15,099 bases of DNA, from the NCBI GenBank assembly GCA_027325115.1, contig DAHWFG010000268.1, forward strand, positions 1 through 15,099, given 5' to 3'. The stretch's first letter is position 1. Every line of letters starts with the position of its first letter. Both the position numbers and the translations under genes were made by a program. This stretch comes from JAKBCQ01 sp021807585. Lineage in GTDB: Bacteria; Planctomycetota; Planctomycetia; Isosphaerales; Isosphaeraceae. Shown piece after piece: positions 1 through 7,428 of this stretch. Below the pieces are notes generated by a model, which was given only the letters and a program-made list of their open reading frames with translations, ran no database searches and had not been told where the DNA came from.

Positions 1-71
1 TGAGCCAGGGTGAAATATCCGGCCAATCCGCCGGCGAGCAAAAGCACCACGACGAGCGTCTTTTTAAGCAT
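1..71 (-). CDS. N-terminus of an exported or membrane-anchored protein (partial, runs off left edge)
   Basis: Reading the minus strand from an ATG at 71 gives 23 complete codons and no stop before the window edge. The peptide starts MLKKTLVVVLLLAGGLAGYF: two lysines followed by about 16 hydrophobic residues. This is the form of a Sec signal peptide or an N-terminal membrane anchor. The upstream Shine-Dalgarno match is weak (GAGACG, 7 nt before the ATG). The gene lies downstream of, and on the same strand as, the CRTAC1-like gene, so the two could be co-transcribed across a 243-nt gap. The product cannot be identified from so short a piece. The start call rests on the signal-like peptide alone. 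Confidence 0.55.
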   Translation of the reverse strand, partial: MLKKTLVVVLLLAGGLAGYFTLA

Positions 72-314
72 CGGGTTCGTCTCGATAACAGGCGTTCGGC
101 GGCGATCAAAACGGTCGTCATACCGAAAACCTTTGTTCTTAATCATTCGGGATCGTGGATCAACGGTCAAGGGCGAACGTCGTCTTTCAAAGATCGAACG
201 CCTTCAATCGGACGAATCGACCGTGATTCCAACAGGAGAATACGCGTACGGGTTGATCTCGACTTCGGTCCCCTCCAAATGCTGGAGAGACTTCAATCGA
301 TGTTCGCCCGATCG

Positions 315-2672
315 TTATTCCTCGGCCTTGGGGACGGCGATCGGTTTGCGATCGATTCTCGTATACTTATAATCGAATTCGGTGATCGAAATCGCCTGAT
401 CGATCGCAACGTCGTCGAACGTTTGCTTCGATCGACTCGTCGGCCAGATCACTTCAAGTTTCTTGATTGTTTTGGACGCTCCGACGCCGATCGTCATCGC
501 GAAACCGTTGCCGCCCCAACTCGAACCAGCCGAAACGACGCGGTAGCGAACGTTCGGCGACGGATATCCCGGTTCGTCTGCAAGCGTGATCTTCACCGCG
601 GCGCCGATCGCGGCGCGATTCGTCTTTTTTCCGATCAATTTCACATGAATCCAATGATTGTTCCCACCCGGATTTTGAAACAACACCGCGTTCGCTCGAT
701 CTCCTCGCGAAGCCCCCCCCGATCGAACGAACAAATCCGCATAACCGTCGTTGTTCCAATCGCCGAACGAAACGCCGTGCCCCTTCTGCAGATGCCCCGT
801 CCCCGTCGCGAGCGTGACGTCGACGAACCTCCGACCAAGGTCGTTCTTGAGCAGCACGTTGGGAATCAAAAACGAATATTCGGGAGTTCCCGTTCCCTCA
901 TAAAAATCTAAATATCCATCATTATCAAAATCTCCATAATTACAACCCATAGCCATAATCACGCGATTTAAGCCCGCTTCGACCGAGACGTCGCGAAAGC
1001 CTCGGGCGCCGTCGTTACGGTAGAGCCGGGGGTGCTCGCAATCGACTCGTTCGCCGAGCATGCTTTCGATCGTTTGCTTGAGGTTCGAATCGTAGGCGTT
1101 GACGAACAAATCGAGATCGCCGTCGTTGTCGTAATCAAAGAACCAGCACGCGAACGCGGTCCAGGGCCCGGGGACGCCGAGCTTCATCCCGACGTCGACG
1201 AACGTCCCGTCGCGTTCGTTATGATAAAGCATTGATCGCGCGTTCATATTCGATACAAAAAGATCGGGATATCCGTCGGAATCGTAATCGCCCCACGCGA
1301 CCCCCTTCGAGAACGCGACGTTGCGCACCCCGGCTTGATCGGCGACGTCGGTGAACGTGCCGTCGCCGTTGTTATGATATAAACGAGCGGCGTTGAGATT
1401 CGACGAGTCGTCGTCCGCGCCGGTCGGCGGCGGATCGGATCGCGTTTCGCCCGCGATATACAAATCGACGAAACCGTCGTTATCGTAATCCGCCCACCCC
1501 GCCGAGGCCGATGCGATCGGCCGATCGAGGCCCGCCGAAACCGTCACGTCCTCGAACGTACCGTCCCCTTTGTTCCGCATCAAAGACATCCGCTGAGGCT
1601 TTTCCCACGCGCCCCGAAGGAACAACACGTCGAGATATCCGTCGTTGTCAAAATCGGCGTGCTTGATGTTGAGCGATCCCGGCTGCTTGTCGAGCCCCGA
1701 TCCCGCCGATTGATCCGTGAATCGACCGTCCCCCCGATTGATCAGGATCGACGCCCCCTCGACGGGATTCTCGGTCGACGCGACGATATCAAGCAATCCG
1801 TCGTTGTTGAAATCGTCGAACGCGCTCCCGCCCGCGAATTTCGGTCCGAGCGTGTCGACCCCGACCCGCTTGGCCACGTTCACAAACCGACCCGCCGCGA
1901 CGGGAGATTGGAAACCATCGAGCTTGATCAACCGTCGCTTGGGCACGTGATCAGGATATTCACCTAGTGTCATATAAACGACATTTAACAACCAGCGAAC
2001 GCCGACGTCCTCGGGTCTACGATCAAGGTATTTATTGAAGTGTTCAATTGCTTTCTTCGATCCGGTTTTCTTTTGATGGATCGCCGCGGCGGCGAGCGGG
2101 AAGACGCAGCTCGCCTCGTTTTGGCACGCGACGCAGTTTTCAACCTCGCCGCCGCGCATTGCGGCGACGCCGAGCGCGGCTTCGTAATTCGCGTAGACGA
2201 GCGACGTATCGGGATAAGTCGCCTGAACCTCTTTCAGGTCGGCTGAACCGCGGGTGAAATCTCCCTCATAAAGCCGCAAGCGAGCGAGCGAGGTCTTGAG
2301 CGTGCGCCAGGTTTCGAGATCGTTCGCTGGTGACAATCGCGTCAATTGCTCTTCGATCGAGCGGATCTTGCGGGGAAAACGCTCGGCTCGGGCCGCCTGG
2401 GCGAGGGCGAGATCGCGCGGGTCGGGTTCGCCGGGATCGATTTCCAGCGGTTTGCCGATCGATTCCAGCCAGTTTTCCGAAAAGAGTGGAACGCGTCGAT
2501 CCGATCGATTCAACGACGAGCCGCGGATCAATCCGGTGGAAGAAGCGAACGCGCCATCTGGAACGCTCGCCGCATTCGTTTCGATCCGTCCGAGTGGCGA
2601 TCGAACGACGATTCCGCAGCCGATCGCAATGACGAAGCCGATTAAGATCCACCACACGACGTTTCTTCGCAT
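315..2672 (-). CDS. CRTAC1-like protein: TPR region, FG-GAP/VCBS repeats, ASPIC/UnbV domain
   Basis: This is a 785-residue membrane-anchored, extracytoplasmic protein. Residues 7-23 form a single hydrophobic anchor. Residues about 85-245 look alpha-helical and TPR-like, with a cysteine cluster CVAC at 180-183 and a third Cys at 189. From about 265 to 650 there are seven FG-GAP/VCBS repeats with the calcium-binding-type core D-x-D/N-x-D-G-x-x-D (near residues 287, 340, 396, 463, 514, 581 and 638). The C-terminus (about 672-765) is an ASPIC/UnbV domain, recognisable from NNHWIHVKLIGKKTNRAAIG and the WGGNGFAMTIGVG stretch. The family probably forms a beta-propeller; its biochemical role is unknown. 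Earlier in-frame starts exist at 2741 (GTG), 2729 and 2681. I chose 2672 because GGAGG at 2682-2686 lies 9 nt ahead and the anchor then begins at residue 7. The sixth repeat (about 900-960) is written in AT-rich synonymous codons, unlike its neighbours. Confidence 0.9.
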   Translation of the reverse strand: MRRNVVWWILIGFVIAIGCGIVVRSPLGRIETNAASVPDGAFASSTGLIRGSSLNRSDRRVPLFSENWLESIGKPLEIDPGEPDPRDLALAQAARAERFPRKIRSIEEQLTRLSPANDLETWRTLKTSLARLRLYEGDFTRGSADLKEVQATYPDTSLVYANYEAALGVAAMRGGEVENCVACQNEASCVFPLAAAAIHQKKTGSKKAIEHFNKYLDRRPEDVGVRWLLNVVYMTLGEYPDHVPKRRLIKLDGFQSPVAAGRFVNVAKRVGVDTLGPKFAGGSAFDDFNNDGLLDIVASTENPVEGASILINRGDGRFTDQSAGSGLDKQPGSLNIKHADFDNDGYLDVLFLRGAWEKPQRMSLMRNKGDGTFEDVTVSAGLDRPIASASAGWADYDNDGFVDLYIAGETRSDPPPTGADDDSSNLNAARLYHNNGDGTFTDVADQAGVRNVAFSKGVAWGDYDSDGYPDLFVSNMNARSMLYHNERDGTFVDVGMKLGVPGPWTAFACWFFDYDNDGDLDLFVNAYDSNLKQTIESMLGERVDCEHPRLYRNDGARGFRDVSVEAGLNRVIMAMGCNYGDFDNDGYLDFYEGTGTPEYSFLIPNVLLKNDLGRRFVDVTLATGTGHLQKGHGVSFGDWNNDGYADLFVRSGGASRGDRANAVLFQNPGGNNHWIHVKLIGKKTNRAAIGAAVKITLADEPGYPSPNVRYRVVSAGSSWGGNGFAMTIGVGASKTIKKLEVIWPTSRSKQTFDDVAIDQAISITEFDYKYTRIDRKPIAVPKAEE

Positions 2673-3154
2673 CGATGGCATCCTCCGCCGACGGCGGTTT
2701 GGCGTTCTACGGTCACGGCCTTGAAACATCGCTGTCGGCACGGGAACGCGCCAAAATCGCGTCTGGTCATCGCTCTCGACGGGTCATTTCGCGTCGAATC
2801 CAAGGAACGCGCAGACGGAGAACCTCGGCGCGAAAGGGATGTTTCGCGCGATCACGATCCAACTCCTAAAAACTATGTACGTAATATAGCGTTGAACCGC
2901 GCGGAACCGTCCCCTAATTATTAAGTTGCTAGCTGAGGAGCTGCGACCACTCAATCCCGCTTCCGCGATCGGCCGGCGTTCGGGTCCGTTTCGACGCAGC
3001 GGATGGCGCGTCGAGCGCTCTTGGATCGAGCGGCCGTTAACAGCCCCGCATGGCCGAAACGGTCGTTGCGCGGTTACAATACCGTCGCCGAGGGGCGGCT
3101 CATCGATCGTCGCGGGGCGATCGGGCTTCATCTCAACGAATCGAGCGACGAACG
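2673..3154. other. Divergent intergenic region between CRTAC1-like gene and ABC operon
   Basis: This stretch holds no convincing gene. Open frames here are arginine-rich and resemble no family. It contains the Shine-Dalgarno of the minus-strand gene (2682-2686), an AT-rich patch at about 2866-2926, and the plus-strand promoter candidate at 2892-2920. If that promoter is used, the ABC operon has a leader of roughly 225 nt. The leader contains an inverted CGATCG pair around 3104-3123, but I see no riboswitch I recognise. No clear promoter for the minus-strand gene was found. Confidence 0.6.
2892..2920 (+). promoter_or_regulatory. Sigma70-type promoter candidate for the ABC exporter operon
   Basis: The -35 candidate is TTGAAC (2892-2897, 4 of 6 matches to TTGACA). 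It is followed by a 17-nt spacer and a -10 candidate TAATTA (2915-2920) within a short AT-rich patch of a GC-rich region. Transcription would begin near 2927. It is the best promoter match in this intergenic region and points toward the ABC genes. Planctomycete promoters are poorly characterised, so this is an inference from the general bacterial consensus. Confidence 0.45.
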
Positions 3155-4147
3155 ATGGCGATCATCAAGGCCGACGACCTCTCGAAGACGTATCGCGTGT
3201 TTCAGAAACGCGAGGGGGTACTTGGGGCGTTCCGGGGTCTCTTTCACCGCGAATACAAAGAGGTTCGCGCCGTCGATCACGTGAGTTTCACGATCGAACC
3301 GGGAGAAATGGTCGCGTTTCTCGGGCCCAACGGCGCCGGAAAGACGACGACGCTGAAGATGCTCTCGGGATTGATCGACCCCACGAGCGGGTCGGCATCG
3401 GTGCTCGGCTTCACCCCGTGGAAACGCGACGACGCGTTTCGGCGTCGCTTCGCGCTCGTTATGGGTCAAAAGAATCAGTTATGGTGGGATCTTCCCGCAT
3501 CCGACAGCTTCATGCTCCATAAGGAAATCTACTCGATACCCCCGGCGCAATTTCAAACGACGCTCGGCGAGCTGACCGAGCTTCTTGAAGTGAAGCATCT
3601 GACTCGGCAGGCGGTGCGTGAGCTTTCGCTCGGCGAACGGATGAAGATGGAGCTGATCGCGGCGTTGTTGCACCAGCCGAGCGTACTCCTGCTCGACGAG
3701 CCGACGATCGGCCTCGACGTCGTGGCGCAGGTGAGGATTCAGAATTGCTTGCGCGAATATCATAAACGACGAGGGGTTACAGTGATATTGACAAGTCATT
3801 ATATGCGTGACATCGAGGCGCTGTGCGATCGTGTGCTGGTGATCACCCGGGGGAAGCGCGTTTACGACGGTCTTTTATCGGGGATTCACGATCGCTTCGC
3901 GGGGACGAAGCTCGTTCGGCTCGAATTTTTCGATCGCGTTCCCGAGGGGCTCGAGCGGTACGGCGAGATATCGAAGATCGAGGGTCCCGTCGTCGATTTG
4001 AAGGTTGATCGCGATCGAGTGGCCGAGGCTCTGGGGGCGATTCTCGACGGTCACGCGGTCGCCGATTTGAGCGTGCAAGACCCGCCGCTCGAACAGGTCA
4101 TCGCCCGCGTCTTTGAGGAGGGGCGAACCGATCATGAAGCCGCTTGA
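3155..4147 (+). CDS. ABC exporter ATP-binding subunit (COG4586-like)
   Basis: This 330-residue cytoplasmic ATPase powers the two permeases encoded next to it. The motifs are complete: Walker A GPNGAGKTT at 57-65, Q-loop Gln105, signature LSLGE at 157-161, Walker B VLLLDEP at 177-183, D-loop IGLD at 185-188, and the H-loop His at 215. A C-terminal extension of about 85 residues follows the nucleotide-binding domain, as is usual for this subfamily. The subfamily (COG4586) pairs with COG4587 and COG3694 permeases. A cyanobacterial member exports viologens, but substrates of most members are unknown, so none is assigned. The frame opens earlier at 3050, but that adds 35 Arg-rich residues; homologues start at MAIIKADDLSKTY, so I use the ATG at 3155, although its Shine-Dalgarno is weak. 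The stop overlaps the next gene by 14 nt, indicating translational coupling. Confidence 0.93.
   Translation: MAIIKADDLSKTYRVFQKREGVLGAFRGLFHREYKEVRAVDHVSFTIEPGEMVAFLGPNGAGKTTTLKMLSGLIDPTSGSASVLGFTPWKRDDAFRRRFALVMGQKNQLWWDLPASDSFMLHKEIYSIPPAQFQTTLGELTELLEVKHLTRQAVRELSLGERMKMELIAALLHQPSVLLLDEPTIGLDVVAQVRIQNCLREYHKRRGVTVILTSHYMRDIEALCDRVLVITRGKRVYDGLLSGIHDRFAGTKLVRLEFFDRVPEGLERYGEISKIEGPVVDLKVDRDRVAEALGAILDGHAVADLSVQDPPLEQVIARVFEEGRTDHEAA
4115..4123 (+). promoter_or_regulatory. Ribosome binding site of permease 1, inside the ATPase gene
   Basis: GAGGAGGGG lies 10 nt before the ATG at 4134. It decides the start: the alternative in-frame TTG at 4113 would lie upstream of this site. Its location inside the ATPase coding sequence fits coupled translation of the two subunits. 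Confidence 0.75.
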
Positions 4148-5051
4148 AACCGTACCGGCGCACGCGAACGCCTCCGCCGCGAACGACTTGCTTCGCCCCG
4201 AACTCGTTCGCTCCCGGCTCGACCCGAACGCTCCTCGCGGAGCGCGTAAATTTTATAAATATATCAAGATTTTTCGAGTAACGCTCGTCGAGCGGATGAC
4301 GTATCGGGGAGATTTTCTGCTGGGAACGTTCCTGCGATTCGTGCCGATGGTGACGACGATCCTCCTCTGGAAATCGATCTACGATTCGTCGGGGGGGAAA
4401 AGCCTGGGCGGATTTACATATCGTCAGATGATTGCATATTTATTATTAACGCATATCAGCCGGATGTTTTCAAGCATGCCGGGGTTGGCGGGGGGGATTG
4501 CGCGCGATATTCGCGACGGAACTCTCAAGAAGTATTTGATTCAACCGCTCGATATGATCGGGTATTTGGTTTCTTATCGAGTCGCGCACAAGGTCGCGTA
4601 CATCACGACGTCGGTTTTTCCCTATGCGATTATTTTCTGGATTTGTCGATCGTTTTTCGACGTACCGTCGTGGACGACGATCCCGGCGTACGCGATTTCG
4701 CTGGCGCTCGCGTTCGTCGTCGGGTTCGCGTTCGAGGCGTGTGTGGGAATGATCGGCTTTTGGTTTCTCGAGGTGACGTCGATCCTTTATATCGTGATGA
4801 CGTTGAATTTCTTTATTTCAGGACATATGTTGCCTCTCGATTTATTGCCCCGATTCTGGGCGAACGTGCTCGAATCTTTGCCGTTTCAATATATGGCGTA
4901 TTTTCCTGCGATCGTGTATCAAGAGAAGATTCAAGGCGCGGCGCTCGTTCGCGGGCTTGCGCTCGAGGCTTTCTGGGCGTGTTTTTTCGTCGTGCTGGCG
5001 CGGGTGTTGTATTCGCGAGGGCTTAAGCGCTACGGCGCCTACGGCGGTTGA
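4134..5051 (+). CDS. ABC exporter permease 1 (ABC-2 family, COG4587-like)
   Basis: This 305-residue integral membrane protein has a cytoplasmic N-terminal tail of about 45 residues and about six hydrophobic segments (near 62-80, 98-113, 152-172, 184-205, 210-232 and 274-293). The segment RDIRDGTLKKYLIQPLD at 124-140 is the typical cytoplasmic coupling motif of this permease family, found between the second and third helices. It should form a heterodimer with permease 2, carrying the ATPase on its cytoplasmic face. It overlaps the ATPase gene by 14 nt and is followed by permease 2 after 21 nt. An oddity is a run of three consecutive TTA leucine codons at 4440-4448 in a gene that otherwise favours GC-ending codons. 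The family assignment is firm; the substrate is unknown. Confidence 0.9.
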   Translation: MKPLETVPAHANASAANDLLRPELVRSRLDPNAPRGARKFYKYIKIFRVTLVERMTYRGDFLLGTFLRFVPMVTTILLWKSIYDSSGGKSLGGFTYRQMIAYLLLTHISRMFSSMPGLAGGIARDIRDGTLKKYLIQPLDMIGYLVSYRVAHKVAYITTSVFPYAIIFWICRSFFDVPSWTTIPAYAISLALAFVVGFAFEACVGMIGFWFLEVTSILYIVMTLNFFISGHMLPLDLLPRFWANVLESLPFQYMAYFPAIVYQEKIQGAALVRGLALEAFWACFFVVLARVLYSRGLKRYGAYGG

Positions 5052-5058
5052 TCGAATG

Positions 5059-5064
5059 AGGAGG
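5059..5064 (+). promoter_or_regulatory. Perfect Shine-Dalgarno supporting a GTG start for permease 2
   Basis: AGGAGG lies 8 nt ahead of the GTG at 5073, in the 21-nt gap after the stop of permease 1. It justifies the GTG start over any later ATG. Confidence 0.8.
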
Positions 5065-5072
5065 ATCGCGAC

Positions 5073-5888
5073 GTGATCGATCGAACGCTCCGCCACGCTC
5101 GGCTGATCGCGAGCCTGGGACGATACACCCTGGCGCGCGAGATGTCGTTCCGCGGCAATTATCTCGTCAAACTCGCGGTCGAGCTCTTGTGGCTCTTCAT
5201 CCTCCTCGCATTTTATAAAACTGTGTTCATGAAAACATCAACCGTGGCCACGTGGACCGAGCCGCAGTATCTTTTTTTCGTCGGGTGTCATTTCGCGCTC
5301 AACGGGTTGATTGAAACATTATTCATGGACGGGTGTGTGGATTTTACCGAGCTCGTGCGGACCGGGGATCTCGATTTCATCCTCCTCAAGCCGATCGACG
5401 AGCAGGTTTTGGTGACGTGTCGCAAGATCGATTGGGGAACTTCGCTCAACGTCGTGATGGGGGGCGTCGTGATGGCGCTGGCGCTTTATCAGATGAGTTG
5501 GCGGTTCGACCTCGTTCGCGCCGTCGCGTTCCTCGTCACGTTCGTTTGCGGCACGGCGATCGCCTACAGTTTTATGCTCGCGCTCACTTCGTTCTCGGTT
5601 TGGCTGGTGCGGAATCAGAGCCTGATGGAGATGTGGTGGCTGTTCTCGAGCCTGGCGCGCTACCCGCGCGAGATCTTCCGCTCGCTCACCTGGGCCGAGC
5701 CTTTAAGTTTTATGTTCACATACATATTGCCATTTCTTTTAGTGGTGAACGTGCCGGCAAACGTGATGGTGCGGGCGTTCGATCCCGCGATCGTCGCGTT
5801 CACGCTCGCGGCGACCGCGGCTTCGCTTTGGGGAAGCCGGTGGTTTTTCCGCAGGGCGCTTCGATCGTATCGAAGCGCAAGCAGTTAA
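5073..5888 (+). CDS. ABC exporter permease 2 (ABC-2 family, COG3694-like)
   Basis: This 271-residue membrane protein has about six hydrophobic segments (near 32-50, 66-84, 124-142, 147-172, 210-228 and 237-254). Family landmarks are the cytoplasmic motif VRTGDLDFILLKPID at 95-109, the ARYPREIF stretch at 195-202 and the LPFLLVVNVPAN segment near 219-230. These are typical of COG3694 permeases, which pair with COG4587 and COG4586 subunits, as found here. It is the last gene of the operon. It converges on the DUF1501 gene with a 55-nt gap that holds only a weak 5-bp hairpin (5901-5918), so no real terminator is evident. The GTG start is set by the AGGAGG just upstream. The direction of transport (export) is inferred from the family. 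Confidence 0.9.
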   Translation: MIDRTLRHARLIASLGRYTLAREMSFRGNYLVKLAVELLWLFILLAFYKTVFMKTSTVATWTEPQYLFFVGCHFALNGLIETLFMDGCVDFTELVRTGDLDFILLKPIDEQVLVTCRKIDWGTSLNVVMGGVVMALALYQMSWRFDLVRAVAFLVTFVCGTAIAYSFMLALTSFSVWLVRNQSLMEMWWLFSSLARYPREIFRSLTWAEPLSFMFTYILPFLLVVNVPANVMVRAFDPAIVAFTLAATAASLWGSRWFFRRALRSYRSASS

Positions 5889-5943
5889 AATTTATTTAAT
5901 CGAAAAGCGCGTCTTTCGAGAGAGTCTAACCGGATCGCGAATC

Positions 5944-7380
5944 TCAAAGCAGTTCGACGATCGCTCGGCCGTCGCCGCCGACGGGAGCGGGGCGCCCCGA
6001 GCGGTTGACAAACGTCGTGAGCGGGTCGATCCCCAGCTTGCGATACAAGCTGACGATCAGGTCTTGGGGACGGACGGGGAGATCTTTCGGATATTCTCCC
6101 CGCGCGCTCGACGACCCGACCGTTCGACCCGCCGGCATACCGCCCCCCGCGAGCATCACGCTCATCACCTCGCCCCAGTGATCGCGCCCCGCGGTCGCGT
6201 TCACCCTCGGCGTGCGGCCGAACTCCCCCATCACAATCACAATCGTTCGCTCAAGCATGCCTCGATCATGCAAATCCTCGATCAAGCTCCCGATCGCGCG
6301 ATCGGTCTCGATCAGGTGATTCGTCATATTCTTAAATATACCGGCATGATAATCCCAGCCGCCGTTGACGACGGTGACGAATCGCGTTCCGGCTTCGACG
6401 AGTCTGCGGGCGAGGAGCGCGCTTTGACCGGCTGTGGTGCGACCGTAGCGATCGCGCAGTTTCGGGTCTTCTTTCGAGAGATCGAACGCGGCCCTCGCCT
6501 CGGGTCCGCTGATCATTTGATAAGCGCGGGTTGCGAAGTGATCGAGCCCCTCCATCAGGCCCGACGAATCGACGTCGCTTCGAGCCGTGTCGAACGCTTG
6601 CAGAAGCGATCTGCGATCGTCGAGTCGAGTCGCGTCGACCCCGACGGGAAGAGTGAGATTGCTGACACGATACGACGCGTTGTTGGGATCGGCGTCGAGC
6701 GTGAACGGGTTGTCGCCGACCCCGAGATACGCCGCCCCATGATATCCAGGCGCAAGCCCGACCGAATGCAACCGCGGCAGGCCGACGTACGGCGGAATTC
6801 CGGGCTTCCGAGCCCCCTTCAACTTGGCCACGATCGACCCCGCCGACGGATACTGCGCCCCCAGGTTCGCCGCGTTCGAGCCCAGAAAACCGGTCAGCAT
6901 CCAGTGCGCCGCGGCGAAATGATCGCCGTTGTTGTGATGCATCGATCGCAAAAGCGTAAGCTTATCCATATGCCTCGCCTGATAAGGCATATGTTCACTC
7001 ATGAAAATCCCAGGAACGTTGGTGGCGATCGATTTGTATTCGCCGCGAAATTCGCCGGGCGCGTCGGGCTTGGGGTCGTACGTTTCGTGCTGGGGAGGGC
7101 CGCCGTCGAGCCAAACGAGGATGACCGACAAATCGTCGTCCGCGATCGATCTTGAGCTCGCTGAAGAGTCGCCGCGAGCCTCCCTGGCGCGAAGGAAATC
7201 GGCGAGGGTCAATCCCGAGAGCCCCAAACATCCCGCGCGGAGGAAGCCGCGACGCGACGCGAGCCCGCTCGCTTCACCGATCGCCCCGCCGCGGGCGATC
7301 CGACGCTCACCCGTCGGTTCGCCGAGAGAAAAACCGGTTTCGCAACCAATACCGCCCGCGGAATTCGGGAATCCACGCAT
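5944..7380 (-). CDS. DUF1501 family exported protein
   Basis: This 478-residue protein has a twin-arginine signal: SRRGFLRAG at 42-50 followed by the hydrophobic stretch CLGLSGLTLADFL. It is therefore expected to be folded in the cytoplasm and exported by the Tat system. The mature part starts near residue 80 with DDLSVILVWLDGGPPQHETYDPKPD, the usual opening of DUF1501 domains, and contains HHNNGDHFAAAHWMLTGF, VNGGWDYH and MGEFGRTPRVN, all hallmark segments. The fold is related to alkaline phosphatase and sulfatase enzymes; the activity is unproven. A GGAAG six nt before the ATG supports the start, although the 41 residues before the RR motif make an unusually long n-region. It follows the DUF1549/DUF1553 gene by 48 nt on the same strand; the two are commonly neighbours in planctomycetes and probably act together. 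Confidence 0.93.
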   Translation of the reverse strand: MRGFPNSAGGIGCETGFSLGEPTGERRIARGGAIGEASGLASRRGFLRAGCLGLSGLTLADFLRAREARGDSSASSRSIADDDLSVILVWLDGGPPQHETYDPKPDAPGEFRGEYKSIATNVPGIFMSEHMPYQARHMDKLTLLRSMHHNNGDHFAAAHWMLTGFLGSNAANLGAQYPSAGSIVAKLKGARKPGIPPYVGLPRLHSVGLAPGYHGAAYLGVGDNPFTLDADPNNASYRVSNLTLPVGVDATRLDDRRSLLQAFDTARSDVDSSGLMEGLDHFATRAYQMISGPEARAAFDLSKEDPKLRDRYGRTTAGQSALLARRLVEAGTRFVTVVNGGWDYHAGIFKNMTNHLIETDRAIGSLIEDLHDRGMLERTIVIVMGEFGRTPRVNATAGRDHWGEVMSVMLAGGGMPAGRTVGSSSARGEYPKDLPVRPQDLIVSLYRKLGIDPLTTFVNRSGRPAPVGGDGRAIVELL

Positions 7381-7428
7381 GATAATCTTCCAATCATGAA
7401 AGAACGCGGCGAAGTAACGGGACGTCGA

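Noticed and set aside
273..287. CTCCA/TGGAG hairpin downstream of the CRTAC1-like gene
   Set aside because: Only 5 bp with no T-run on either strand; too weak to call a terminator.
2784..3131. Minus-strand 115-codon frame in the divergent intergenic region
   Set aside because: Composition is arginine/proline-rich with no domain, and it overlaps the promoter and leader of the ABC operon.
3050..3154. N-terminal extension of the ABC ATPase from an upstream ATG
   Set aside because: The 35 added residues are Arg-rich and precede the universal start of the nucleotide-binding domain.
5901..5918. CGAAA/TTTCG hairpin in the convergent gap after permease 2
   Set aside because: Only 5 bp with an 8-nt loop and no T-run.
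6967..6993. Perfect 8-bp inverted repeat CATATGCC/GGCATATG inside the DUF1501 gene
   Set aside because: It follows directly from codons of the conserved MPYQARHM segment and has no sign of a separate role.
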